Source of the DNA: an uncultured Agathobacter sp.
GTDB lineage: Bacteria; Bacillota; Clostridia; Lachnospirales; Lachnospiraceae
Direction of reading: 5' to 3'
Assembly: GCA_934307695.1 (NCBI GenBank)
Contig: CAKRCS010000023.1
Coordinates: 1-20,037 of the forward strand
DNA: 20,037 nucleotides
Shown here: positions 1-7,055 of the stretch, piece by piece
How the letters are laid out: each line of letters begins with the position of its first letter
Position numbering within the stretch: position 1 is the first letter of the stretch
Position numbers and translations under genes: made by a program
Notes under the pieces: model-generated
Databases searched by the model: none
What the model was told of the DNA's origin: nothing
What the model saw: only the letters and a program-made list of their open reading frames with translations

Positions 1-1
1 T

Positions 2-75
2 GTGTGCGTAGCTCAGCTGGATAGAGCACTTGGCTACGGACCAAGGTGTCGGGGGTTCGAATCCTCTCGCGCACG
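2..75 (+). tRNA. tRNA-Arg (anticodon ACG)
   Basis: A complete cloverleaf is visible. The acceptor stem pairs 2-8 with 68-74 (one G-T pair) and G75 is the discriminator. The D arm is 11-27. The anticodon stem pairs 29-33 with 41-45 around loop 34-40, placing anticodon ACG at 36-38. The T arm carries the GTTCGAAT loop sequence. No CCA is encoded. ACG, read as ICG after deamination, decodes CGN arginine codons. It starts one base from the window edge, so it may be the last gene of a tRNA cluster. Confidence 0.97.
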
Positions 76-86
76 TTTCAAGGAAG

Positions 87-116
87 AAGAGATAGGAAAT
101 ATCCTATCTCTTTTTT
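87..116 (+). terminator. Rho-independent terminator after tRNA-Arg
   Basis: A perfect inverted repeat, GAGATAGG (89-96) and CCTATCTC (103-110), extended by A-T pairs at both ends, runs into T6 at 111-116. It lies 11 bases after the tRNA and ends its transcript. Confidence 0.9.
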
Positions 117-240
117 CAATTTCAATAACGAAGAAATACTAAGGGGCAACAGTAAGTTGCTTTTGATAAGCCAGACTTTCCTGTATGATATAGTTACGGT
201 AGCTATTTACGGATTTATATTTTTGAAGGAGAAAGAAGCC

Positions 241-1005
241 ATGGAAACAAAGAATATAATATTGGAACTTCGGACACAAAGAGGAATGTCGCAGGATGAA
301 CTGGCTGAGAGAATTATGGTAACAAGGCAGGCGGTGTCCCGCTGGGAGAATGGCGAGACCGTTCCGAACACAGAGACACTAAAACTGCTGTCGAAAGAGT
401 TTGACGTCTCGATCAATACACTTTTGGGAGAACCAAGAAAACTTATATGCCAGTGCTGCGGTATGCCTATCGATGATGCATTATTAGGGCGTGACAAGGA
501 CGGCTCCCTGAATGAGGATTATTGTAAGTGGTGTTATGCGGATGGCACTTATACATATAGCAACATGGACGAACTGATCGATGTCTGCGCTAAGAACATG
601 ATAAGCGATAATTTCACAGAAGAGCAGGCGCGTTCTTATCTGAGGGAAACGCTTCCGAAACTGGATTACTGGAAAAGATATGAAGAACTGAGCGACAACG
701 GACAGTTTGAAGCATTTAAGCAGACGTTGATCAAGGAAATAAATGACCTTCCGATAGAGGGACTTCCAAAGGTCGAAAAATTATATGCGCTTGTGGGAAA
801 ACAGGTAAATTTAGAGTATACACTTCCAAACGGGAATAAGGTAAAATTTTTAAATGACGAAAAAACCTATTTGGGAAATCAGTTAGAATCCGAATTTGGC
901 GGCGAAAGATATTTCGGCGTTCTTGCAGATATGGATTTTATTCTGATAAGTACCTATGAGGCAAACGGTGCAAATCCGGAATTACTTCTGTATAAGAAAA
1001 GATAA
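241..1005 (+). CDS. XRE-family regulator with zinc-ribbon domain
   Basis: Predicted cytoplasmic DNA-binding regulator of 254 residues. Residues about 6-60 form an HTH_3/XRE helix-turn-helix (QDELAERIMVTRQAVSRWE region). Residues about 68-105 hold a cysteine-rich motif, C70-x-C72-C73 and C95-x2-C98, with CGMPID and DYCKWCYADG, matching the putative zinc-ribbon family that is often joined to XRE domains in Clostridia. The remaining C-terminal half (about 150-254) is not recognised and may be a ligand or partner domain. The ATG at 241 is chosen because AAGGAG lies at 226-231; upstream in-frame codons run back into the tRNA. It is followed at 53 bases by the CYTH gene. Target genes are unknown; autoregulation is only a guess. 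Confidence 0.88.
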   Translation: METKNIILELRTQRGMSQDELAERIMVTRQAVSRWENGETVPNTETLKLLSKEFDVSINTLLGEPRKLICQCCGMPIDDALLGRDKDGSLNEDYCKWCYADGTYTYSNMDELIDVCAKNMISDNFTEEQARSYLRETLPKLDYWKRYEELSDNGQFEAFKQTLIKEINDLPIEGLPKVEKLYALVGKQVNLEYTLPNGNKVKFLNDEKTYLGNQLESEFGGERYFGVLADMDFILISTYEANGANPELLLYKKR

Positions 1006-1019
1006 TATGCCAAAGGGCG

Positions 1020-1045
1020 ATGGGCGTGTCAAAAGGAACGTCCCC
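1020..1045 (+). repeat. Possible REP-like hairpin element
   Basis: GGGCGTGTC and GAACGTCCCC form an imperfect hairpin with a bulged A, between the XRE stop and the CYTH start. The sequence resembles short dispersed GTGTCAAAAGGAAC...GTCCCC elements I associate with Clostridial genomes and REP-associated transposases. Only one copy is in this window, so repeat status is from memory, not shown here. Confidence 0.35.
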
Positions 1046-1058
1046 AGAAAGGAAACGG

Positions 1059-1616
1059 ATGATAGAGGTTGAAGTAAAGTTACAGATCGACAATATTGAG
1101 CGGATGATGGAGAAGCTGCAAATGCAGGGATGTGTTCAGAAATCTGTGATTTTCGAGTCAGATACCTATTTCACGCACCCACATCATGATTTCTGGCAAA
1201 GTGACGAGGCGCTTCGGCTTCGCAGTTGTGAGAACATCGAGACGAAAGAAAAAAGTGCAGTTATCACCTACAAGGGGGCAAAAATGGATGATGTATCCAC
1301 AACCCGACCGGAGTACGAAACTGCGGTGGAAGATGCGGAAGTATTGTATCGTATACTGATCGCAGCGGATTTTCTGCCGGTCATGCCCGTGAAAAAGAAA
1401 AGAATTTCCTTTAAAAAGGAAGACATGACCGTCTGCTTGGATGAGGTAGAGCGTCTGGGGACTTTTATGGAGGTGGAGATTCTGGTGGAGGCATCTGAGG
1501 CGGATGCCTGTTATGATCCGGCACTAAAGCGGATTGAACAATTTTTACAGAACCTTGGATACTCCATGAAGGATACCACACGCCGCTCGTATCTTAGCAT
1601 GTTAATGGAGGACTAG
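1059..1616 (+). CDS. CYTH-domain protein, class IV adenylate cyclase-like
   Basis: 185-residue cytoplasmic protein of the CYTH (CyaB/thiamine triphosphatase) superfamily, which folds into a beta-barrel tunnel acting on triphosphate substrates with divalent metal. The signature E-x-E-x-K is at the N-terminus (E3, E5, K7). Further charged strands follow: ALRLRS, YKG, RPEYE, a KKKR cluster, and LDEVERLGTFMEVE near residues 125-140, the usual arrangement for the CyaB branch. Members include cyclases making cAMP and tripolyphosphatases, so the reaction cannot be fixed from sequence. The ATG at 1059 has AAAGGA at 1048-1053; an ATG at 1020 is rejected because it lies in the repeat-like hairpin. The PrsW gene follows after 3 bases, implying co-transcription. 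Confidence 0.88.
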   Translation: MIEVEVKLQIDNIERMMEKLQMQGCVQKSVIFESDTYFTHPHHDFWQSDEALRLRSCENIETKEKSAVITYKGAKMDDVSTTRPEYETAVEDAEVLYRILIAADFLPVMPVKKKRISFKKEDMTVCLDEVERLGTFMEVEILVEASEADACYDPALKRIEQFLQNLGYSMKDTTRRSYLSMLMED

Positions 1617-1619
1617 CCG

Positions 1620-2345
1620 ATGTTTTACTTTTTATTAGAACCGATTTTGATGTACAACTGGATTCTTATTTTTGCTGCTATCATCCCTGCAATTTTTCTG
1701 ATGGTCAAGGTGTATAAGGCAGACAGAATTGAAAAAGAAAGTGGATATCTTCTGCGGCAGCTGGTTATGGCGGGGATTCTTTCAACGCTGCTTGCGCTGG
1801 TTGAGGAACGCTTTGGGGAATGGCTGCTGTCCTGCTTTGTGGAGAGCAATACACTGCTGTATCAGATTATTCTCTATTTTGGAATTGTCGCCTTTGCGGA
1901 GGAAAGCTCAAAGTACATTCTGCTGAAAAGAAAAACATGGAATAATTATGAATTTAACTGTCAGTATGATGGCGTGGTGTATGCGGTGTTCGTTTCTTTG
2001 GGCTTTGCATTGTGGGAGAATATTAACTATGTCCTCTCTTACGGATTTTCGACTGCGATCGTGCGGGCACTGACTGCGATTCCGGGACATGCCTGCTTCG
2101 GCGTGTTTATGGGGATCTTTTATGGGCTGGCAAAAAAGTATTACAATTACGGACACCCGCTGGCATCAAAGATAATGAGAGTATTTTGTGTCATTGTTCC
2201 GGCGCTTTTGCATGGGGCGTATGACTTCATTGCATCCATGGAATATATGATGGGTGGATGGTATTTTGTAATCTTTGTGGTAATTTTATTTGCAGTGTCG
2301 TTCGTGCTCGTCAATCGTATGTCCAAGAGGGATCAGTACATATAG
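1620..2345 (+). CDS. prsW: PrsW-family intramembrane metalloprotease-like protein
   Basis: 241-residue multi-pass membrane protein of the PrsW/CPBP-related family. In Bacillus subtilis PrsW makes the first cut in the anti-sigma factor RsiW. Hydrophobic segments lie at about 12-30, 46-62, 80-93, 118-131, 145-170, 186-206 and 213-232. Family motifs are present: EESSK (E94, E95, K98), EN at 133-134, PGHACFG with H157, and HGAYD with H198. Length is close to the family norm. GGAGG at 1607-1611, inside the end of the CYTH gene, serves the ATG at 1620, so translation is probably coupled. No anti-sigma or ECF sigma gene is in the window, so the substrate is unknown. A strong bidirectional terminator starts at its stop codon. 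Confidence 0.85.
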   Translation: MFYFLLEPILMYNWILIFAAIIPAIFLMVKVYKADRIEKESGYLLRQLVMAGILSTLLALVEERFGEWLLSCFVESNTLLYQIILYFGIVAFAEESSKYILLKRKTWNNYEFNCQYDGVVYAVFVSLGFALWENINYVLSYGFSTAIVRALTAIPGHACFGVFMGIFYGLAKKYYNYGHPLASKIMRVFCVIVPALLHGAYDFIASMEYMMGGWYFVIFVVILFAVSFVLVNRMSKRDQYI

Positions 2346-2381
2346 AAAATTAGCGGCTGCAATAGTCAGCCGCTAATTTTC
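2345..2381. terminator. Bidirectional terminator between convergent genes
   Basis: A perfect 15-base inverted repeat, GAAAATTAGCGGCTG (2345-2359) and its complement (2367-2381), has a 7-base loop. The A-tract and T-tract inside the stem give a T-rich tail on both strands, so it can serve prsW and the convergent lipocalin-like gene, whose stop codon (2366-2368) lies in the loop and descending arm. Confidence 0.92.
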
Positions 2382-2782
2382 TTCCATACAAGTCGACCAC
2401 CATTGACATCGGCGGTGATAGTAAGGTATTCCCCATCATAATCCAGATGACGGACTTGGGACTCGTTTTCCCAGCATGGATTCATGGATAACTCTATGTG
2501 GTGAATTACTTCAGATCGATCAAGTTTAAGCGTATAGGTACCCATATAGGCCATGTAGCCGTGTGCGGCTTCCGCCATCTCTGCGAGAGTACCCTCGTGA
2601 AGATCCCCGGAAGAATAGGGCTTGCGGTGCATGGCTGACATCTGGGCTGAGACATGCCCATCTTCGGTATAAATCAAATATGCTTTGCAATCTCTTCCAA
2701 GGGGATAGGAAATGCTGCTGTCCTTGTTCATCATTGTGTATGAGATGATTTCCCATGTCCCAATCAAATCTTTTTTTGTCAT
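2366..2782 (-). CDS. Lipocalin-like domain protein
   Basis: 138-residue protein matching the lipocalin-like family often annotated Lipocalin_5. It opens with LIGTWEIISY (residues 6-15) and continues with PLGRDCKAYLIYTEDGHVSAQM (shown as segments PLGRDC, YLIYTEDG, HVSAQM), the typical G-x-W strand and conserved YT-DG-S-Q turn. There is no signal peptide, so it is cytoplasmic. The binding partner is unknown. The start at 2782 has GGGAGG (complement of 2791-2796) at proper spacing; longer in-frame starts would run into pucR and are rejected. It is divergent from pucR, sharing a 139-base control region, and stops inside the bidirectional terminator. Divergence suggests, but does not show, PucR control. 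Confidence 0.83.
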   Translation of the reverse strand: MTKKDLIGTWEIISYTMMNKDSSISYPLGRDCKAYLIYTEDGHVSAQMSAMHRKPYSSGDLHEGTLAEMAEAAHGYMAYMGTYTLKLDRSEVIHHIELSMNPCWENESQVRHLDYDGEYLTITADVNGGRLVWKKISG

Positions 2783-2803
2783 AAATATTCCCTCCCATAA
2801 TTG

Positions 2804-2831
2804 TTGTAAAAAAATACTATTTGAGTATAAT
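2804..2831 (+). promoter_or_regulatory. Candidate pucR promoter P1
   Basis: TTGTAA (2804-2809), a 16-base spacer and a perfect TATAAT (2826-2831) fit a sigma-A promoter with start near 2838. It lies in the gap between the divergent lipocalin-like gene and pucR. Confidence 0.55.
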
Positions 2832-2850
2832 TCTAGTTTAAGAGGATTAT

Positions 2851-2879
2851 CGGACAATAAAAGAGCTGAAAAGTATAAT
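2851..2879 (+). promoter_or_regulatory. Candidate pucR promoter P2
   Basis: CGGACA (2851-2856, four of six consensus bases), a 17-base spacer and a perfect TATAAT (2874-2879). The -35 box coincides with a GGACAA half-site, so a bound regulator would affect this promoter directly. Confidence 0.4.
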
Positions 2880-2910
2880 TTTTTTGAAAAAATTTGTTCG
2901 AAAAGGACAA
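2852..2910. promoter_or_regulatory. Candidate operator before pucR (GGACAA half-sites)
   Basis: GGACAA occurs at 2852-2857 and 2905-2910, and the reverse-oriented TTGTTC at 2894-2899. The last two form TTGTTC-N5-GGACAA, an inverted repeat with one mismatch. Start-to-start distances are 42 and 11 bases, near whole helical turns. The same half-sites recur before the downstream aminotransferase operon, which argues for one shared regulator, most simply the PucR protein itself. Confidence 0.5.
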
Positions 2911-2921
2911 AAGGAGTAGAA

Positions 2922-4085
2922 ATGTTTGTTACATTTAAAGAATTATTAGAACTGCCGGAGATGGACGAGGCAGTGATTATTGGCGGGAAAGCAGGTATGG
3001 AACACAATATCAGATGGTGCCATGTTTTTGAAATGGAGGCCATGATGGAATGGAGTGCGCCAAGTCTATTGGTATTTTGTACCGGGGTGGCCTTTCAGAA
3101 CAATATGGAGCAGTCACTCCTTACAATGGTGGAAAATCTAAAGAAGCAACATGCTGCGGGTCTGGTGCTTGGAATTGGAGCGTATATAAGTGAAGTCCCG
3201 CAGAGCGTGATTGCGCGTGCGGATGCGCTTGCCTTTCCTATTATCTGTATTCCGGATAAGGTAAAATTTGTGGATATTAGTTTTAAGCTTGCCAACATGA
3301 TCTTTGAGAAACAGGCGACTATCAATAGGCAACAGCTTCTTATGGAAAATATCATAAATGATCCCAACAATGATTATGGTGCGGAATTGGAATACTATGG
3401 ATATCTCAGAAATATTTCCTATAGATATGTGGTAATCAACAGAAGTGGCAAGGGCAGAGTGCCAGAAGCGATGACAAGCTCGATCAATGAAACGGTAAGC
3501 AAGTTGAGAGAAAAAATCCATCGAAAAATCTTCATGCTAAACCGGATGAATCAGATTATTCTGCTAGTACCGGATACGGCGGGGATTAAGGAGGAGTTTT
3601 GCTTTGATCAGGTTATTGATATTCTGCAGCAGGAAATAGCTACTCATGTATGTGCAGATAAATATGTAATTGCAATAAGTAATTGGGCGGATTCTCCGAT
3701 GAAGCTTTCCGAAAGATATGAAGAGACGAAGAAGCTTTTAAAAATAGGCATTCACATGTTTCCAGAGAAGCAGGTGTTACATTATTCGGATATCGGTCTG
3801 TTCGCGCTGGTGGATTTTTCTAGTGAGGAACAAGTAAGGGACATCATCCGGAATACGCTGGGAGCGGTCGCTGAGGATGAGGAACTGGTGGAGAGCCTCC
3901 ATACATACATTACCAACAATAATAGTATGCAGGCTGCGGCAGATGCAATTTTTATTCATGTTAATACGATGAAATATCGGATGAAAAAGATTGATGAACT
4001 GTTGCCGGAGGGAATTACCAGAAATCATGTGTTTGAGCTGGAGGGAGCAATTTATTTGTATAAGTATTTTAAGAATATTGTCTGA
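2922..4085 (+). CDS. PucR-family transcriptional regulator
   Basis: 387-residue regulator of the PucR/CdaR type. Residues about 5-125 are the N-terminal PucR ligand-sensing domain (FKELLELPEMDEA..., with SLLVFCTGVAF near 48-58). Residues about 130-310 correspond to the degenerate GGDEF-like CdaR middle region. The C-terminus (about 322-387) is the PucR-type HTH_30: ITNNNSMQAAADAIFIHVNT then MKYRMKKIDELL. Members usually activate purine, amino-acid or sugar-acid catabolic genes in response to a metabolite. The ATG at 2922 has AAGGAG at 2911-2916. It sits directly upstream of, and codirectional with, the aminotransferase/ABC operon, the likely target; GGACAA half-sites flank it on both sides. 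The ligand is unknown. Confidence 0.9.
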   Translation: MFVTFKELLELPEMDEAVIIGGKAGMEHNIRWCHVFEMEAMMEWSAPSLLVFCTGVAFQNNMEQSLLTMVENLKKQHAAGLVLGIGAYISEVPQSVIARADALAFPIICIPDKVKFVDISFKLANMIFEKQATINRQQLLMENIINDPNNDYGAELEYYGYLRNISYRYVVINRSGKGRVPEAMTSSINETVSKLREKIHRKIFMLNRMNQIILLVPDTAGIKEEFCFDQVIDILQQEIATHVCADKYVIAISNWADSPMKLSERYEETKKLLKIGIHMFPEKQVLHYSDIGLFALVDFSSEEQVRDIIRNTLGAVAEDEELVESLHTYITNNNSMQAAADAIFIHVNTMKYRMKKIDELLPEGITRNHVFELEGAIYLYKYFKNIV

Positions 4086-4088
4086 TTC

Positions 4089-4136
4089 GGACAAAAAATA
4101 AGAAAAATATTGTTCAATCAAGAGGTTTACTTGTCC
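4089..4136. promoter_or_regulatory. Candidate operator before aminotransferase operon
   Basis: Three half-sites lie at 4089-4094 (GGACAA), 4110-4115 (TTGTTC) and 4131-4136 (TTGTCC). Their starts are exactly 21 bases apart, two helical turns, and the last one touches the -35 box of the candidate promoter at 4126. This layout suits cooperative binding of a dimeric activator or repressor; PucR is the nearest candidate. Confidence 0.5.
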
Positions 4137-4154
4137 AAACAATCGCAATATAAT
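4126..4154 (+). promoter_or_regulatory. Candidate promoter of aminotransferase/ABC operon
   Basis: TTTACT (4126-4131), a 17-base spacer and perfect TATAAT (4149-4154) predict a start near 4161. No promoter can fit between the hairpin at 4176-4213 and the gene start at 4245, so the operon must begin here or be read through from pucR. Confidence 0.6.
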
Positions 4155-4175
4155 TGGTTTCAACAAATGACAAAG

Positions 4176-4213
4176 ACGTCAGATGCATCAATCGATGCGC
4201 TTGGCGTTTTTTT
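4176..4213 (+). terminator. Terminator hairpin in operon leader (possible attenuator)
   Basis: A 14-pair stem with one mismatch and some G-T pairs is formed by 4176-4189 and 4194-4207, closing on loop AATC, followed by T7 (4207-4213). It can terminate pucR transcripts, but it also lies between the candidate operon promoter and the first gene, so it would act as an attenuator on operon transcripts. Confidence 0.65.
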
Positions 4214-4244
4214 GTTATTCAGAAAACATAAGGAGGAAAAAACA

Positions 4245-5570
4245 ATGTCAAACAATCATGAGAACATCTTATACTTTGAGACTGATTTCGATTATCCGTT
4301 AATCGTGAAGGGCGAGGGAGTTTATCTGTATGACGAGGATGGGAAAAGATATATTGACGGTTGTGCCGGCTCAATCAGTACAAGTCTTGGATATGGTCGT
4401 AAGGACATGGCTGAAGTATTAGCGAAGCAGGCGGAGGAAATCTCCTTTGTACATAGACATCATGTAAGCTCAAAAATCGTAAACGAAGCAACAGACACAC
4501 TGAAGAAAAATTTCCCGACAATGGATAAATTCTTTCTTGTGTCAGGAGGAACAGAGGCAACTGAATGTGCGACAAAGCTGGCAAGACTTCATTTTTATCA
4601 GCAGGGCAAGCCGCTAAAGAATAAGATCATTGGACGGTGGATGTCTTACCATGGATATACGACAGATGCATTGGCATACGGAGGTAATCCGGGAAGACGA
4701 AAAGAATTTGCAGCAATTCTAAGAGAGGACGGACACATTATGCCGCCTTATTGCTACAGATGCTGGGCAGGCAAGGAACCGGGGAGCTGTGCGATGGAAT
4801 GTGCAAAACAGCTTGAAACACAAATCCTTACAGCGGGACCGGACACGGTAGCTGCCTTCATTTGTGAAACGGTTGTCGGAACGACTATGGGATGTGTCAC
4901 ACCACCTAAGGAGTATTACAAGACAATCAGAGAAATCTGTGATAAATACAATGTTCTGATGATCTTGGATGAGGTTATGTGTGGCTCCGGAAGAACAGGC
5001 AGTATGATGGCGATTGAGCAGTATGGCGTTGTTCCCGATATAGTTGCGCTTGCCAAATCATTAGGCGGCGGATATTTCCCGATCGGTTGCGTGGCATGCA
5101 AAAAGGAAGTGGCGAAACCGATCGAGGATGCCGGTGGTTTTCCAGTAGGACATACATGGGCAGGTAACCCAATCGCATCAGCTGTCGTAAAGAAAACTCT
5201 TGAAGTAATTGAAGATGAAAAGCTTTTGGATAATGTCAACAAAGAGGGCAACCATTTGAGATGTAAACTCGAGGCACTGAAAGAAAAGTATCCGTTCATC
5301 GGCGATGTAAGAGGTATGGGATTAATGCAGGCAATCGAAATCGTTAAGGATAAGAAGACAAAGGAATGCTATCCGAGAAGTGAGAGAATTGCTGAGAAGA
5401 TTTTCCGGGAATGTATGAAGAATGGTTTGATTATTATGACATCGGTGAATATGGATCGCGGTGTGCAGGGGGACGCTATTATGATAGGAACCTCCTTTGA
5501 TGTAAAAGAAGCAGAGATAGACGAGCTTGTAGACATTTTGGAAAAATCACTTATAGCTGTTTTAGGATGA
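4245..5570 (+). CDS. Class III PLP-dependent aminotransferase (aspartate aminotransferase family)
   Basis: 441-residue cytoplasmic fold-type I enzyme, predicted to move an amino group from an amine or omega-amino acid to a keto acid. Visible landmarks are the phosphate-binding SGGTEATE (100-107), SYHGYTTDA (134-142), the cofactor aspartate D242 in LDEVMCGSGRTG, and the Schiff-base lysine K271 in ALAKSLGGGYFPIG. A cysteine cluster C170-x2-C173-x8-C182-x3-C186 sits in PPYCYRCW...CAMEC; such clusters recur in one branch of the family and may be structural or metal-binding. The ATG at 4245 has AAGGAGG at 4230-4236. An in-frame ATG at 4167 without a ribosome site would add 26 residues. It leads the operon; the ABC genes follow within 22 bases. 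The exact substrate is not deducible. Confidence 0.9.
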   Translation: MSNNHENILYFETDFDYPLIVKGEGVYLYDEDGKRYIDGCAGSISTSLGYGRKDMAEVLAKQAEEISFVHRHHVSSKIVNEATDTLKKNFPTMDKFFLVSGGTEATECATKLARLHFYQQGKPLKNKIIGRWMSYHGYTTDALAYGGNPGRRKEFAAILREDGHIMPPYCYRCWAGKEPGSCAMECAKQLETQILTAGPDTVAAFICETVVGTTMGCVTPPKEYYKTIREICDKYNVLMILDEVMCGSGRTGSMMAIEQYGVVPDIVALAKSLGGGYFPIGCVACKKEVAKPIEDAGGFPVGHTWAGNPIASAVVKKTLEVIEDEKLLDNVNKEGNHLRCKLEALKEKYPFIGDVRGMGLMQAIEIVKDKKTKECYPRSERIAEKIFRECMKNGLIIMTSVNMDRGVQGDAIMIGTSFDVKEAEIDELVDILEKSLIAVLG

Positions 5571-5591
5571 CAGGAGAAAGAAGAGGTGCTT

Positions 5592-6341
5592 ATGGAGAAC
5601 CGGGTTGTATTTGAAATAAAAAATTTAAAAAAGAATTTTGGCGAACTACAAGTTCTACAGAATATAAATATGGAAATCCATAAGGGAGAAGTGCTTACCA
5701 TTATCGGACCATCCGGATCCGGAAAGAGTACCTATCTTCGTTGCCTCAATCTTTTGGAAACACCTACTGGCGGCGAGATATTTTACGAGGGAAAGAATAT
5801 TCTTGAAAAGAAATTCGCGAAAAACCTATATAGAAAAAAGGTGGGGATGGTTTTCCAGAGATTTAATCTTTTTTCTGGAAAGTCAGTTTTAGACAACATC
5901 ATCGGAGCCCCGATTACACTGAATAAGGTGCCCAAAGAAAAGGCAATCCAAGAAGCGATGGAACTATTGGAAAAGGTTGGATTGAAAAAGTTTGCAAATG
6001 CTTATCCGGAAACACTTTCGGGAGGTCAGCAACAGCGTGTTGCTATTGCAAGAGCACTTGCAATGCATCCGGATGTACTGCTGTTTGACGAACCGACATC
6101 CGCACTTGATCCGGAACTTGTCGGAGATGTTCTTCAGGTAATGCGAGATATTGCTGCATCCGGTATGACCATGATCGTAGTTACGCATGAAATGCAGTTT
6201 GCAAGGGAAGTTTCTGATCGCGTAATCTTCATGGCAGATGGATATGTGGCGGAGGAAGGAAAGCCGGAGGACATCTTTACTCATCCGAAGAATCCTCGGA
6301 CAAAGGAGTTTCTGGCAAGAGTATTGAAAGAGGAGGAATGA
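5592..6341 (+). CDS. Amino-acid ABC transporter ATP-binding protein (GlnQ/HisP type)
   Basis: 249-residue ATPase subunit of a polar amino-acid importer, acting at the inner face of the membrane with the following permease. Walker [10 protein letters not shown] (39-47), Q-loop Q89, signature LSGGQQQR (142-149), Walker [14 protein letters not shown] with D166 and E167, and switch H199 in VVTHEM are all intact. Length is normal for the family. The start is uncertain: ATG at 5592 follows GAGG at 5583-5586, while GTG at 5586 is better spaced from AGGAG at 5572-5576 and would add two residues. The permease begins 3 bases after the stop, with AGGAGG inside the end of this gene, so the two are translationally linked. 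Confidence 0.93.
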   Translation: MENRVVFEIKNLKKNFGELQVLQNINMEIHKGEVLTIIGPSGSGKSTYLRCLNLLETPTGGEIFYEGKNILEKKFAKNLYRKKVGMVFQRFNLFSGKSVLDNIIGAPITLNKVPKEKAIQEAMELLEKVGLKKFANAYPETLSGGQQQRVAIARALAMHPDVLLFDEPTSALDPELVGDVLQVMRDIAASGMTMIVVTHEMQFAREVSDRVIFMADGYVAEEGKPEDIFTHPKNPRTKEFLARVLKEEE

Positions 6342-6344
6342 GAT

Positions 6345-7028
6345 ATGACAGTACATTTTGGAGATGCGTTTGTGAATCTGATGCCTAAGCTTATGAGCTC
6401 TCTTTTGGTGGTACTTGAAATAACCGCTTTGGCATTTATCATTGCTTTGGCACTTGGTTTTTTAATCGCTATCGGACGAATTTGTAAAAACAAGGTGATC
6501 AACGTAGTTTTATTGGTTGTGGTCGAATTTTTCCGTGGCACACCGCTTTTGGTTCAATGCTTTTATATCTACTTTGTTATTCCGGCGCTCTTTAAGCTAG
6601 CCGGGGGGAGCATAACAATTACCGCTTTTACAGCCGGTGTGATAGGCTTCGGACTTAATTATGGATGTTATATGTCAGAAGTGATCAGATCTGCAATTCT
6701 TGCTGTAGATAACGGACAGAAAGAAGCCGGACTGGCTCTTGGTTACACCGAAAGTCAGGTAATGCTTCGGTTTATTATTCCTCCGGCGGTCAGAAGTACG
6801 ATTCCGGTGTTCGGAAATTATTTGATTACGATGATCAAAGATACTTCAATATTAGCTTCAATTTCGGTTGCGGAGATGCTTTTGGTTACCAAAAATTATG
6901 CGGCATCCACGTTCCAGACGATTGAATCTTATACTTTATTAGCCCTTTTATACTTAGTTATCAGCCTCCCACTTTCACAAGTTGTGAGAGTTATGGAAAA
7001 GAGGATGAATCGCACAAAACGAGCATAA
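6345..7028 (+). CDS. Amino-acid ABC transporter permease (HisM/GlnP type)
   Basis: 227-residue membrane subunit of the same importer. Hydrophobic spans lie at about 18-44, 52-80, 90-108, 152-178 and 195-215, giving about five helices. FRGTPLL (63-69) and the ATPase-docking EAA loop, EVIRSAI...GQKEAGLALG (112-133), are typical of the His/Glu/Gln/Arg/opine permease family. The ATG at 6345 has AGGAGG at 6331-6336. Only one permease gene is present, so the channel is probably a homodimer served by the upstream ATPase. The binding-protein gene follows after 27 bases. Confidence 0.93.
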   Translation: MTVHFGDAFVNLMPKLMSSLLVVLEITALAFIIALALGFLIAIGRICKNKVINVVLLVVVEFFRGTPLLVQCFYIYFVIPALFKLAGGSITITAFTAGVIGFGLNYGCYMSEVIRSAILAVDNGQKEAGLALGYTESQVMLRFIIPPAVRSTIPVFGNYLITMIKDTSILASISVAEMLLVTKNYAASTFQTIESYTLLALLYLVISLPLSQVVRVMEKRMNRTKRA

Positions 7029-7055
7029 AAAAGCATTTCAAAGGAGGACAAAATT

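Noticed and set aside
161..191. Promoter before the XRE gene (TTGATA with TATGAT)
   Set aside because: The spacing is 15 bases and alternatives match poorly; it is too weak to list.
2783..3043. Extended start of the lipocalin-like gene up to 3043 on the minus strand
   Set aside because: The extension overlaps pucR and its promoters; a good ribosome site serves position 2782.
4110..4244. Longer N-terminus for the first aminotransferase from 4110 or 4167
   Set aside because: AAGGAGG lies at the right distance from ATG 4245, and the upstream codons overlap the promoter and hairpin and show no family similarity.
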